DNA from: Corynebacterium lemuris
GTDB taxonomy: Bacteria; Actinomycetota; Actinomycetes; Mycobacteriales; Mycobacteriaceae
Assembly: GCF_024919295.1 (NCBI RefSeq)
Contig: NZ_JANWTC010000006.1
Coordinates: 1-64,000 of the forward strand
Direction of reading: 5' to 3'
DNA: 64,000 nucleotides
The notes below the pieces were generated by a model. The model had not been told where the DNA came from, ran no database searches, and worked only from the letters and a program-made list of their open reading frames with translations. The position numbers were made by a program, and so were the translations under genes. Positions within the stretch are counted from its first letter, which is position 1, and every line of letters begins with the position of its first letter. Positions 43,298-52,600 of this stretch are shown piece by piece.

Positions 43298-43591
43298 GTG
43301 GCCGAGAAACCGAAGATCGTCCTCGACCCGAAGGTCGTGATGCCTCTCCTGCAGGCGCACGTCGCCGATGACATCGAGCGGGCCGGTGAGGAAGTGGCCG
43401 CCAACCTCCGCGCCAAACTCCCCGACGATGTCCCCGTCAAGGTCACCAGCTTCATCAACGAGTCCGGACGTCCCGTGACCATGGTGACCATCACCCACCC
43501 CTCCGGTCTGGCACGGCAGGCCAAGGACGGCGTGGTCACCCGGGCAGCCTCCGAAGCAGGCCTCGACATCCGCCGCTACGAAATCGAGTGA
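43298..43591 (+). CDS. HK97 gp10-like connector component
   Basis: The product of 97 residues (VADDIERAGEEVAANLRAKL; VTMVTITHPSGLARQAKDGV) has the helix-then-beta-hairpin form of gp10-like minor proteins placed between stopper and tail terminator. It starts at GTG 43298 behind GGGAGG. Confidence 0.7.
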   Translation: MAEKPKIVLDPKVVMPLLQAHVADDIERAGEEVAANLRAKLPDDVPVKVTSFINESGRPVTMVTITHPSGLARQAKDGVVTRAASEAGLDIRRYEIE

Positions 43592-44004
43592 TGCGGATGC
43601 TGTGGCTGCAGAAAGACGCACCCCAGCTGGTGCGAGACCGACTCCGAAAAGCACTCCCCGGCCACGGCGACATGATCGCGGCCGAACTGCCCGATGGATG
43701 GAACCGGCGGAAAACCCCCATCGTCGTTGTCGCCCCGGACGGGCCCCAACGGTCCGTCCCCGGCAACGACACCGAACTGGTCCGGGTCACCGCCCGGGCG
43801 CCGGATCTACCACGGGCCCGCCGGATGATGACCCACATCGACGGCTATCTCACCACCCCAGGACAAGGCTTCCTGGGGTTTTCCATTTCCCCCGCTACAC
43901 GCCTCACCGCCGGACCGGACTCCCTGGTCGGCGGCTCCTTCGCGTCCTGCGTCTACCGCGTCGCGACTCACAGAAAGGTGAAATCACATGGCACTGAAGC
44001 GTAA
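43588..44004 (+). CDS. tail terminator protein
   Basis: The product of 138 residues starts at GTG 43588 in a GTGA overlap (ATG 43591 and 43597 are alternatives). RLRKALPGHGDMIAAELPDG, IVVVAPDG and RVTARAPDLPRARRMMTHID match tail terminators, which cap the tail tube and join the head. It overlaps the tail tube gene by 17 bases. Confidence 0.75.
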   Translation: MMRMLWLQKDAPQLVRDRLRKALPGHGDMIAAELPDGWNRRKTPIVVVAPDGPQRSVPGNDTELVRVTARAPDLPRARRMMTHIDGYLTTPGQGFLGFSISPATRLTAGPDSLVGGSFASCVYRVATHRKVKSHGTEA

Positions 44005-44686
44005 TCCTGAATGGGTCTCGGCACTCGAGGACTCGGAGGTCTTCGTCAGCTTCGAGGACGAGCCCAAGATCGGCCTCATGGGCCTGATGGGCGCCGAGTG
44101 GCACACCCTCGGCATCCAGACCGACGACGGCACCGTCGGCCTGACCCGCGCCCTCGACGAGTCCACCGTCAACGGCATGGGCTTCGGCGTCGTCGCCCGC
44201 AGCTTCACCCCGGGCGCCGTTTCCTCCACCGTCGACATCCTCGAAGAGAACGCCGTCACCCGTCACCTCGCGTGGCCCGACAACGTCGTCGTCAACGGTG
44301 TTGTCATCAAGCGCCACACCCCGCGGGCCGCCCGCGCCCACGTCGCCGTGGTCCGCAAGCGCGAGAACGGCGTCGTCTCCATCGAAGTGTCCCGATACAA
44401 GGCACACATCACCATCCCGGAGCAGGGACGAGGCCGTGAGGCCGCCGGCCGCACCGTGAACATCGGCTACGAGATCGGCCCCGACAAGGACGTTCTCGAA
44501 GAGCGTTTCTTCAAGGTCGAGGGAGGTGACGTTGTGGAACTTGATCCCAAGATCTTCGTCGAGGACGCCACCATCACCGGTGACGTCGCCGCTGGCACCG
44601 CCATCCAGCTTGGTGGTGCTGAGGGCGAGGAGATCGCCGCAGAAGACACCATCCTGACCCCGAGCTCCACCGAGCCGGGCGCCTAA
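43988..44686 (+). CDS. major tail (tube) protein
   Basis: The 232-residue beta-rich protein (AEWHTLGIQTDDGTVGLTRA; AARAHVAVVRKRENGVVSIE) lies between tail terminator and chaperones, where the tube protein is encoded. AAAGGTGAAATCAC precedes the ATG. A 141-bp structured region follows, as expected for an abundantly made protein. Confidence 0.88.
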   Translation: MALKRNPEWVSALEDSEVFVSFEDEPKIGLMGLMGAEWHTLGIQTDDGTVGLTRALDESTVNGMGFGVVARSFTPGAVSSTVDILEENAVTRHLAWPDNVVVNGVVIKRHTPRAARAHVAVVRKRENGVVSIEVSRYKAHITIPEQGRGREAAGRTVNIGYEIGPDKDVLEERFFKVEGGDVVELDPKIFVEDATITGDVAAGTAIQLGGAEGEEIAAEDTILTPSSTEPGA

Positions 44687-44695
44687 CAACCCGCC

Positions 44696-44824
44696 GGCGG
44701 GTGCAGGGACTTTTCCGATGTCCTTCCTCCCTGTACCCGCCCCCGCACTCTTGCGGAAGAGAAGGACATCCACACTTTTCGGCGCCCACCACCCGGTGAG
44801 CGCCTTTTCTGATGAAAGGACATC
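44696..44824 (+). promoter_or_regulatory. structured RNA region before the chaperone gene
   Basis: Hairpin 1: GGCGGGTGCAGGGA (44696-44709) with TCCCTGTACCCGCC (44728-44741). Its loop holds GATGTCCTT (44717-44725), complementary to AAGGACATC at 44762-44770 and again at 44816-44824, the latter containing the ribosome site of the next gene. Hairpin 2: GGCGC-c-CACC/GGTG-a-GCGCC (44781-44804) followed by TTTTCT is terminator-like. Together they could limit chaperone expression. Confidence 0.6.
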
Positions 44825-44827
44825 ATC

Positions 44828-45145
44828 ATGGCCAAGGACGAAGTCAAAGTGCTCACCGGCGACGAGCGCCCCCCAATCGAGGCGGAAGTCGAAGGCATCG
44901 AGACCGTCGAATTCAAGGTCACGGTCCGGGGCAAGGAATTCAAGCTCGAGGCCCCGGCCGACCTCATGGACGCCTCCGCAGAGGTGATGGAGCACTACCA
45001 GAACGAGAAGATCCTGCCGGCACTGCGCGCCCTGCTGGGTGAGGTGCAGTACCGCAAGCTCATCGCCGCGGGCATGACCTCCCGTGACGCTCTCGAGAAG
45101 GTCATGCCGGCCTACAACGAGGCGATCGGGGTGGGGGAAGACTAA
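44828..45145 (+). CDS. tail assembly chaperone (G-type)
   Basis: The 105-residue product (VEFKVTVRGKEFKLEAPADL; ALLGEVQYRKLIAAGMTSRD) is the short product of the G/GT pair that coats the tape measure before tube polymerisation. Near its end lies a G-rich slip site from which the longer fusion is made. Confidence 0.85.
   Translation: MAKDEVKVLTGDERPPIEAEVEGIETVEFKVTVRGKEFKLEAPADLMDASAEVMEHYQNEKILPALRALLGEVQYRKLIAAGMTSRDALEKVMPAYNEAIGVGED
45133..45139 (+). other. -1 programmed frameshift site
   Basis: G GGG GAA in the G reading frame lets GGG and GAA tRNAs slip back one base. The -1 frame beyond it stays open to 45516 and codes for the T domain. Only two codons remain before the G stop. Confidence 0.72.
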
Positions 45146-45516
45146 GCCTTCTCCCGCTCATCCGCCGCCACGAAGACCTGGTCGAGGCGGACTTCCGCGC
45201 TCTCGGGCTGGACTACCGGGACTTCTACCGACCCGGGTACGGGCCATCGCAGATGACGCTGCGCGTCGTCCTGCAGATCGTCGACCTCAACCTCGACCGC
45301 ACGAGCTCCCGTTTCTGGTCCGCCGTCCTCGACCGGGACCCCATCACCACCGACCAGATCCTCCTGTCCGACATCTTCTCGGCGTGGTCGGGGCAGGTCC
45401 ATCCGATCCGAACGAGGCGGGAAGACGCCCGCAAGCGGCGGGAGGCCGCGGCGAAGAGGGCACGCATCGCAGCACGCGAAAAGAAGTGGCGTCGCCACCG
45501 CAACAACTTTAGATAG
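45139..45516 (+). CDS. tail assembly chaperone T extension (G-T fusion by -1 frameshift)
   Basis: Read in the -1 frame, this adds about 125 residues (RLSLLPLIRRHEDLVEADFR; ALGLDYRDFYRPGYGPSQMT; and a basic coiled end AKRARIAAREKKWRRHRNNF). The fusion with G would be about 229 residues. It has no proper start codon at its beginning; the ATG at 45253 is internal. Such G-T fusions are required for tail assembly in lambda-like phages. Confidence 0.82.
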   Translation, partial: RLSLLPLIRRHEDLVEADFRALGLDYRDFYRPGYGPSQMTLRVVLQIVDLNLDRTSSRFWSAVLDRDPITTDQILLSDIFSAWSGQVHPIRTRREDARKRREAAAKRARIAAREKKWRRHRNNFR

Positions 45517-45529
45517 TCCCCACCGACAA

Positions 45530-45570
45530 GTCAGCCCCCGGTTGTGATCCACCACTTCCGGGGGCCTGAC
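45530..45570 (+). terminator. hairpin after the chaperone genes
   Basis: GTCAGCCCCCGG pairs with CCGGGGGCCTGAC (one bulged C) around a 16-base loop. No T-tract follows. It may protect or end chaperone RNA before the inserted HNH gene. Confidence 0.5.
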
Positions 45571-45603
45571 CAGAAACTCATAATCCTTGGAAGGGATGAG
45601 CTC

Positions 45604-46605
45604 ATGGCTACGGCCAACTCTACATGTTCCATCAACGGATGCCCTTACGCAGCGCATTGCCGTGGGTGGTGCAGACGACACTACGCACGAGTCAAAAACA
45701 CGGGCAGCCCCTACCGCCCCTGCGAAAAATGCGGCACTGACCTGCCGTTCGGACATCCAAGTAAGAGACGGATGTGCAATACCTGCTGGACCTGCAAAGT
45801 GACTGGCTGCACCGAGCCAATGCGCCGGAACGGCCTCTGCAACTCGCACGCCAGCCGCAAAAACCGCACCGGAACGACAGACGTGTTCTGCCGCAACTGC
45901 GGTGGGGTGGTTCCCTTCACTGGGTTCAAAGATGACCAGGGGTCGATTGCCCACTACTGCAGCGACGAATGCAGGCCCATCTGCTCCCTGCCCGAATGCG
46001 GTTCCGCAGCGGTGGCTCGCGGCTACTGCAAGTCGCACTGGAAGCGGTTCAAGGCCACAGGTAGCCCACACCGGACCTGCCGAGGCTGCGGGCAGAACCT
46101 GCCAGCGTATCTGGACGGACGCGTCGTCTACTGCGGAAACCAATGCAAACCCGCCTGCGACGCGCCGGGATGCCCCGAAATAGCTGACGATAAGGGCTTC
46201 TGCAGTCGACACGTTTCCCGGGTGCGCTACCACGGATCGCTGCCTGAAATTGATTTCAAGTGCGCTTTCTGTGGATCGCTGGTGGAACGGTCGTATGCCG
46301 ACCGCTACCAGAGGTCGAACAAGAAAGTGTGCGGCGAATGCCGCGTGAAGAAAGTCCGCGACCACGACTGGTTCCGGGACGAGATATTAGCGCGAGGCGA
46401 GGCCACCTGCGGCATCTGTCAAGAGCCCATTGACCTCTCTTTGAAGTATCCCGATCCTCGCGCACTGAGCATCGACCACATCATTCCCCTCGTCTGGGGA
46501 GGAACCAATAACCGGCACAACCTGCAACCGAGTTGCCTCATCTGCAATTTCCGAAAGCGCGACAGGATTGCCCCTCCGATTGCGGGGGCCCTGACGTTGT
46601 TCTAG
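45604..46605 (+). CDS. free-standing HNH endonuclease with zinc-finger array
   Basis: The 333-residue product opens with repeated Cys/His fingers (CSINGCPYAAHCRGWCRRHY; later CSLPECGSAAVARGYCKSHW and CDAPGCPEIADDKGFCSRHV), each about 65-100 residues apart. A C-terminal HNH unit reads CGICQEPI, LSIDHIIPLVWGGTNNRHNL, CLICNFRKRD. Insertion between chaperone and tape measure genes, plus its own ribosome site (GGAAGGGATG), fits a homing endonuclease that spread into the tail operon. Confidence 0.85.
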   Translation: MATANSTCSINGCPYAAHCRGWCRRHYARVKNTGSPYRPCEKCGTDLPFGHPSKRRMCNTCWTCKVTGCTEPMRRNGLCNSHASRKNRTGTTDVFCRNCGGVVPFTGFKDDQGSIAHYCSDECRPICSLPECGSAAVARGYCKSHWKRFKATGSPHRTCRGCGQNLPAYLDGRVVYCGNQCKPACDAPGCPEIADDKGFCSRHVSRVRYHGSLPEIDFKCAFCGSLVERSYADRYQRSNKKVCGECRVKKVRDHDWFRDEILARGEATCGICQEPIDLSLKYPDPRALSIDHIIPLVWGGTNNRHNLQPSCLICNFRKRDRIAPPIAGALTLF

Positions 46606-46609
46606 CCCT

Positions 46610-46632
46610 GGCGGTCGGTGATCGCCTTTTCC
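46610..46632 (+). terminator. short terminator-like hairpin before the tape measure gene
   Basis: GGCGGTC (46610-46616) pairs with GATCGCC (46620-46626) around GGT, followed by TTTTCC. It resembles the hairpin at 44781-44804 with TTTTCT and may be its duplicate, separated by the HNH insertion. Confidence 0.45.
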
Positions 46633-46675
46633 TATGAAAAGGGTGATCATTATAACAATCCTAGGATTTGCGGCG

Positions 46676-49600
46676 ATGCCCGTGGTGCCATCGCTCAGAA
46701 ACTTCAAGCAGCTGCTTGACAAGCAGATGCTGGCCCCCATGGAGCAGGCCTCGAAGCAGGCCGGTGCGGCCATGGAGAAGTCCCTGACGGAGTCCTCGAA
46801 GAAGGCCACCGACACCCTGATCTCCGACATCGGGCGCCGGTCGAAGGCAGAGGCCGAGGCCGCGAAGACGGTCGCCGCAGCGGACAAGACCGTCGAGGCG
46901 CAGAAGCTGCGCAACGAGGCCGCCACGAAGGCCGTCACCATCGCTGAAAAGGCCCACGAGCGGGCAGTTCTCGACGCTGCATCGAAGCAGCGCGCAGCGC
47001 AGGACGCCCTCCTCAAGCTCAAGGAGTCCGGGAAGGCCACCACCGAGCAGCTCGCTGCTGCGGAGGAGAAGGTCACCACCTCCCGGTTGCAGGGCTCGGA
47101 GACCGTCGAGCGGCGTGAGATGGCCATCGCGAAGGCGAAGGCCGCTTCCATCAAGGCCGCCGGCGATCTCGAGGACGCCGAGCGAAAGGCGAAGAAGGCC
47201 CGCGACGAGCACGCCGACGCATCCGACAACCTCGTCGCCGCAGAAAAGCGCTTCGAGAAGGCCCAGGACGGCACGAACGACTCGGTCAAAAAGGCCGAGG
47301 ACCTCATGCGCGATTTCCGGTCCGAACTCGACAAGACCAGCACCTCGATGCATGAGACAGCAGAGAAGTCCGGTGGTCTCGGAAGCAAGATCCTCGACGG
47401 GCTGGGCACCATCGGCAAGGGCGCCCTCCTGGGCGTCGGCGCGCAGATCGGTTCCACCGTCACCGAGGGCATCGGCACCGCCTTCTCCAAGGGATTCGGC
47501 CGCCTGCAGTCCATTGAGCAGGCCGAGACCATGCTGTCCGGCCTCGGACACTCGGCTGAGGGCGTCGCCGGGATCATGGACGACGCCATGGCTTCGGTGA
47601 CCGGCACCGCTTTCGGCTTCGGTGAGGCTGCCTCCATGGCGGCCACCTTCGCCGGCGCCGGTATTGAGCAGGGCGAGGACCTGCAGCGGATCCTGACCCT
47701 GGTCGGCGATACCGCGGCGATCACCGGATCTGACTTCAACGAAATGGGATCCATCTGGACCAAGGTCGCCACCGGCCAGAAGCTGCAGACCACCGAGATG
47801 AACCAGCTCATGGACCGGGGAATCGGCCTGCTCCCTGAGCTGCAGAAACACTACGGTGTCACAGCTGAGGAAGCCCGGAAGATGGTGACCGAGGGCAAGG
47901 TCGGTTTCGAGGACTTCTCCGAGGTCATGGAGGGCATGGTTGGCGGGTCTGCCCAGCTCATGGGTGAGACCTTCTCCGGCTCAGCGGCCAACATGCAGGC
48001 CGCTCTCGGGCGTCTCGGTGCCCAGCTCATGTCTCCGATCTACGAGAACTCCCCGGCCATCTTCGCGGCCATCGGGGGTGCCGTCGATAAGCTCGGCGAG
48101 CACCTCGGGCCGCTCATCGAGCAGTGGTCGGAGAAACTCGGCCCGTACCTCGAGGATTTCGCCGCGAATCTCGGTCCCTGGCTTGAGTCCTCGATCGACG
48201 ATATCGCCGGAAAGATTGGCGAGCTGGTCAAGAATGGACGCGAGCTCGTCGCGTGGGGCAAGGAGAACCGGGACTGGATCGAGCCCCTGGCGGTGAGCAT
48301 CGGTGTGGCAGCGTCCGCGTGGATGCTGTGGACGGCCGCGATCAAGGGCTGGCAGACAGCCACGAAAATCGCCACCGGTATCCAGGCTGCGTTCAACGCA
48401 GTCATGGCAGTCAACCCGATCATGCTTGGTGTGATAGCCATCACCGCCCTCACCGCAGGATTGGTCTATTTCTTCACGAAAACCGAGACCGGGCAGAAGT
48501 TGTGGGAGTCCTTCACCACCAAGATCGGTGAGGGTATCGACTGGGTGTCCGAGAAGTGGTCTGCCTTCACCGGTTGGTTTTCCACCGCCTGGGAAGGCAT
48601 TACCGCCCTCGCCCAGGGTGATTTCACCGCCCAGTTCCGCGAGGCTTTCGGCCTCGAGGAGGATAACCCGCTCATTGCCGGGTTCCTCAAGTTTCGCGAC
48701 ATCCTGACCAGCATTCCGGAGACGATCCAGGGCATCATCGACATCCTCTTCCGGGGTGATTACACCTCCGCGCCGTTTGGTCTGGGCGAGGACTCGAAGC
48801 TGGTCGACTGGCTGTTCACCATCCGCGAGGGCTTCATCAAGGCCGGTGAGGTCATTTCGACGGTCTGGAACGGCATCATCACCGTCGGTCAGTACGCCAT
48901 CGCCATCATCGGCACCGTCGTCTTAACTCCGCTGATGCTGCTGTGGCATGCTCTGTCCGAGTCCGTCAGGATCGGCTGGGAGAAGGTCATCAAGCCGGTG
49001 TGGGACATCATGTCGGTCGCCGCGCTGGCCATGTACGAGAATTACATCCGGCCCGCCCTCGAGGCCATCTCTCATCAGTGGGATGTTCTGCAGCTGCTCA
49101 TCGCGACGGCGGTCTTCGGGATCCGGATGAAGATTGCCGAGTTCCAGGAAGCCGTCATGGCTCTCTGGCTCGAATATGTCCAGCCCGTGCTGGACTGGAT
49201 CTCCGAGAAGTGGGAACTCCTCTCGCTCGCCATGACCGCCGCCTGGGAGATCATCCGGACCTCGGTGTTCGACGCCTGGGAATGGTACACCGAGCGGGTC
49301 CGGGCGAACTGGGAGATGGCCACCGGCGCCATGGTCTCAGCCTGGGAGTGGACGAGGGACACCTTCGTCGCCGTCTGGGAATGGATCAAGGCCGGCGTGT
49401 TCGACGCCTGGTCCGCCGTGCTGGAGGCCCTGCAGCCCGCTTTTGAGGCCGCAATATCGTTCCTCTCCGACCGGTGGTCGGCGCTCAGCGCTGCCCTCCA
49501 CCGGGTGTGGACCTGGATCGACCAGAACGTCTTCGCACCCCTCGGCGTCGGGCTCGACACCGTCCAGGGCTGGTTCCAGGCCGCGGTCGACGGAATCGGC

Positions 49601-52600
49601 CGAATCTGGGACGGACTGCGGGCAGCCGCAGCCAAACCCGCACGCTTCGTACTGGAAACCGTGTGGAACCATGGCATCCTCGCCGCCTGGAACAAGATCG
49701 CCGAGTTCCTGCCAGGGATCGACACGAAGGACCCGGTCTCACTCGGTGAACTCGGCAAGTACGCCCAGGGTGGCGTCCTGCCGGGATGGTCCCCGGGGGC
49801 GGATATCCACACCTTCGTCTCGCCGACGGGTGGCCGAATCCACCTGTCGGGCGGTGAGGCGATCATGCGTCCGGAGTGGACCCAGGCTGTCGGTGGTCCG
49901 GCCGCCGTCGACCGCATGAACCGGGCGGCTATGACCGGCCAGCTCGATCCGGATCAGATGCGCGTCGGCCATTCCCATGCCTTCGCCAACGGTGGGGTAT
50001 GGGATCTGGGCAGGTTCGCCCTCGGTGGTGTTTTGATCACCACCGCGGTGCAGCACGCCATGCGGGACATCGTCAAGGCGAAGTACCCGAACATCTCCCT
50101 GACGTCCGCCACCCGCCCGGGACATTCCGGATACCACGGCACCGGGCATGCCACGGACTGGTCCAACGGCTTCGGCAACACTCCGATGCAGCTGGCCCTG
50201 GCCCACGACATCGCCCAGACCTACCCCGGAAGCGCGCAGCTGATTTACGCGGCTCCCGGGTGGGCGAGCAACATCTACGAGGGTGGCCCGGCCGGAGCGA
50301 TGGATTCCGGCATCTACAAGACCGCCCAGGCCGGCCGCCACGACAACCACGTCCACTGGGCCATGACACAAGCCCCGACCATGCAGTTCGGTGGTGGCGT
50401 CTTCGAAGGTGGCAACAACGGTGGTGGCCTCGGTGCTGCGGTGTTCAACTGGATCGCCGACCGGGCCCGTGGGATCTGGGAGACGATGGTCTCTCCGGTC
50501 TCCGGCCTGATCAACGGGAAGATGGGGGAGTGGGGAGATTCCTCATTCGCCGAGATCCCGGAAAAGATCTTCGATCACCTGCGGGACACCGCCTGGGGCT
50601 ACCTCGCTGGCCTGTTCGGCCGGGGTGGGGGCTCTGATTCTGGGTCCGTCGATGTTTCCGACATCACCGGCCCCGTGGTTGATCAGGTCGAGCAGGTCTT
50701 CGCACGGCACGGTTTTACCGGTGCCGATTGGGACGCCGCGAAGTGGATCGTCCAGCGCGAGTCCACCTGGAACCCGACGGCCGTCAACCCGTCCTCGGGG
50801 GCGTTCGGCCTGTTCCAGTTCAACCCCATGGGTGGCAACACGTTGGGTGCGTACCTGCCGGACCGTAACCCGGATCCGGCGGTGCAGGCTGATGCCGGCG
50901 CCCGATACATGAAGGACCGCTATGGCTCCCCGAGCGCGGCGAAGGCGTTCTGGGAGCAGAACGGCTGGTACGCCCAGGGTGGCGTCCTGCCATCCAAGCT
51001 GGGTCTCTACGACACCGGTGGCTGGCTGCCTCATGGTGGCCTAGCGTTCAACGCCTCCGGATCCCCGGAACCGGTTTTCAACGCTGAGCAGTGGAGCGAC
51101 ATCCGGTCCCTGATCAACGCCGTCGCAGACCTCCACCCGGAACTGCGACGCATGGTCGACGAGCTCACCCCGCAGCTCGAGGCCATGGTCGTCCAGCTCG
51201 GCAAGATCTCCGACCACGCCACTGTGGAAGGGATCACCGCCCGGGCCGTGGCCAATCGTGTCCTCGACATGGATGTGCTGGCCTACTCCGACTCCATGAA
51301 GACCATCATGGCTGCCGAGGCGCAGATCATCGAGGCTCGGGCGTCGCACGCCGACCGGCTGCAGGGCATCGTCGACCGCGAGCATGCCCTGGCCGATGCG
51401 CAGAAGGAACTCGAGGAGATCATGAACTCCTCGGGCGATATGTCCGTGCAGAATGCCCGGAAGCTCGCAGACGCGGAGAAGGCTGTCCAGGAGGCGAAGA
51501 CTAAGGCTGCGGAGGCAGAAGGCGATAAGCAGGCTGCCGCCGCGGAGAAGGTCGCCGATGCGGAAGAGAAGCTGCGTCGGGTTCGTGAGGACGTCGCCGC
51601 CGACGCTGACAAGGACGCCGCGAAGCGTGACGAGGAGATCGCGAAGGCCACCGACAAGGTGACGAAGGCTGAGACTGATCTGCTGACTGCCCGACAGGAG
51701 TCGGTCAAGGCACTGGATCACATCATCCTGCCGGACACCGTCGGTGGTCTGATTCCTCAGATTGGGCAGGCTGCCACCGCCATTGGTGGGGCTGTGCCTG
51801 AGGTGTCCGCCGCCCTCGCGGGCTTGGCGGCCACCGCGCTGCCGGCCGGTATCTCGCTGGGGGTGGCGCTCACGGCGCTGCAGTCCGCGCTGGATGTCGC
51901 CCGGGAGATTTGGGGCATCCTCGAGGACCTGCAGAACTGGGTCAGCGGGATGCGGACCGCGCAGGCGAAACTCTGGCACGAGACGCTCTCGTCGATCGCC
52001 GCGTGGAACCAGATGGTCGACGACCAGCGGCAAACTGTCGGTGCGCTGCAGCAGCAGCTGATTAACGACCAGATTTCCCTCATGCACGCCACCTGGAACC
52101 TGCGGACCGCGCAGGCCGACCAGGTGCGCGCTCAGCTTGAGGGTGTCCGGTCGGTGGCTGAGGCTGAGGCAGCGCTGCAGGCCGAGCGTGACCGTGTGAA
52201 CCGGGCGGCGATGTGGGACTTCGAGGACCTGTCGCTGGCCTACGACCGCTATCGGTGGATGCAGAAGATCGGCATCGAGGAACTGGTGCGTGACGTCGCC
52301 ACGATCACCCCGGAGATCCTGGCGCTGCAGCACGAGGTCAACGCGGCGAAGCTGCTGGCAGAGATGAACCAGCGTCAGGCGGCCCTGGCGACTCTCACGG
52401 CGACGTGGGAGCAGCATAAGGCCAGTATTGCGCTGATGCGGACCCAGGAGAACCTGGCCGCGCAGTCCGAGAAGCTGGCACGCATGTCGGGAACCCAGTT
52501 CGGCATGAACACCGGTGAGGCGATGACCTTCCAGGAGATCGCCCGCCTGTCAGCCGAAACTGCCCGCCTGCAGGGTGAGAAGGACAGCCTCGGTTCCCGT

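Noticed and set aside
46634..46675. Upstream ATG for the tape measure gene
   Set aside because: It lies directly behind the TTTTCC of a hairpin with no ribosome site; ATG 46676 is better placed.
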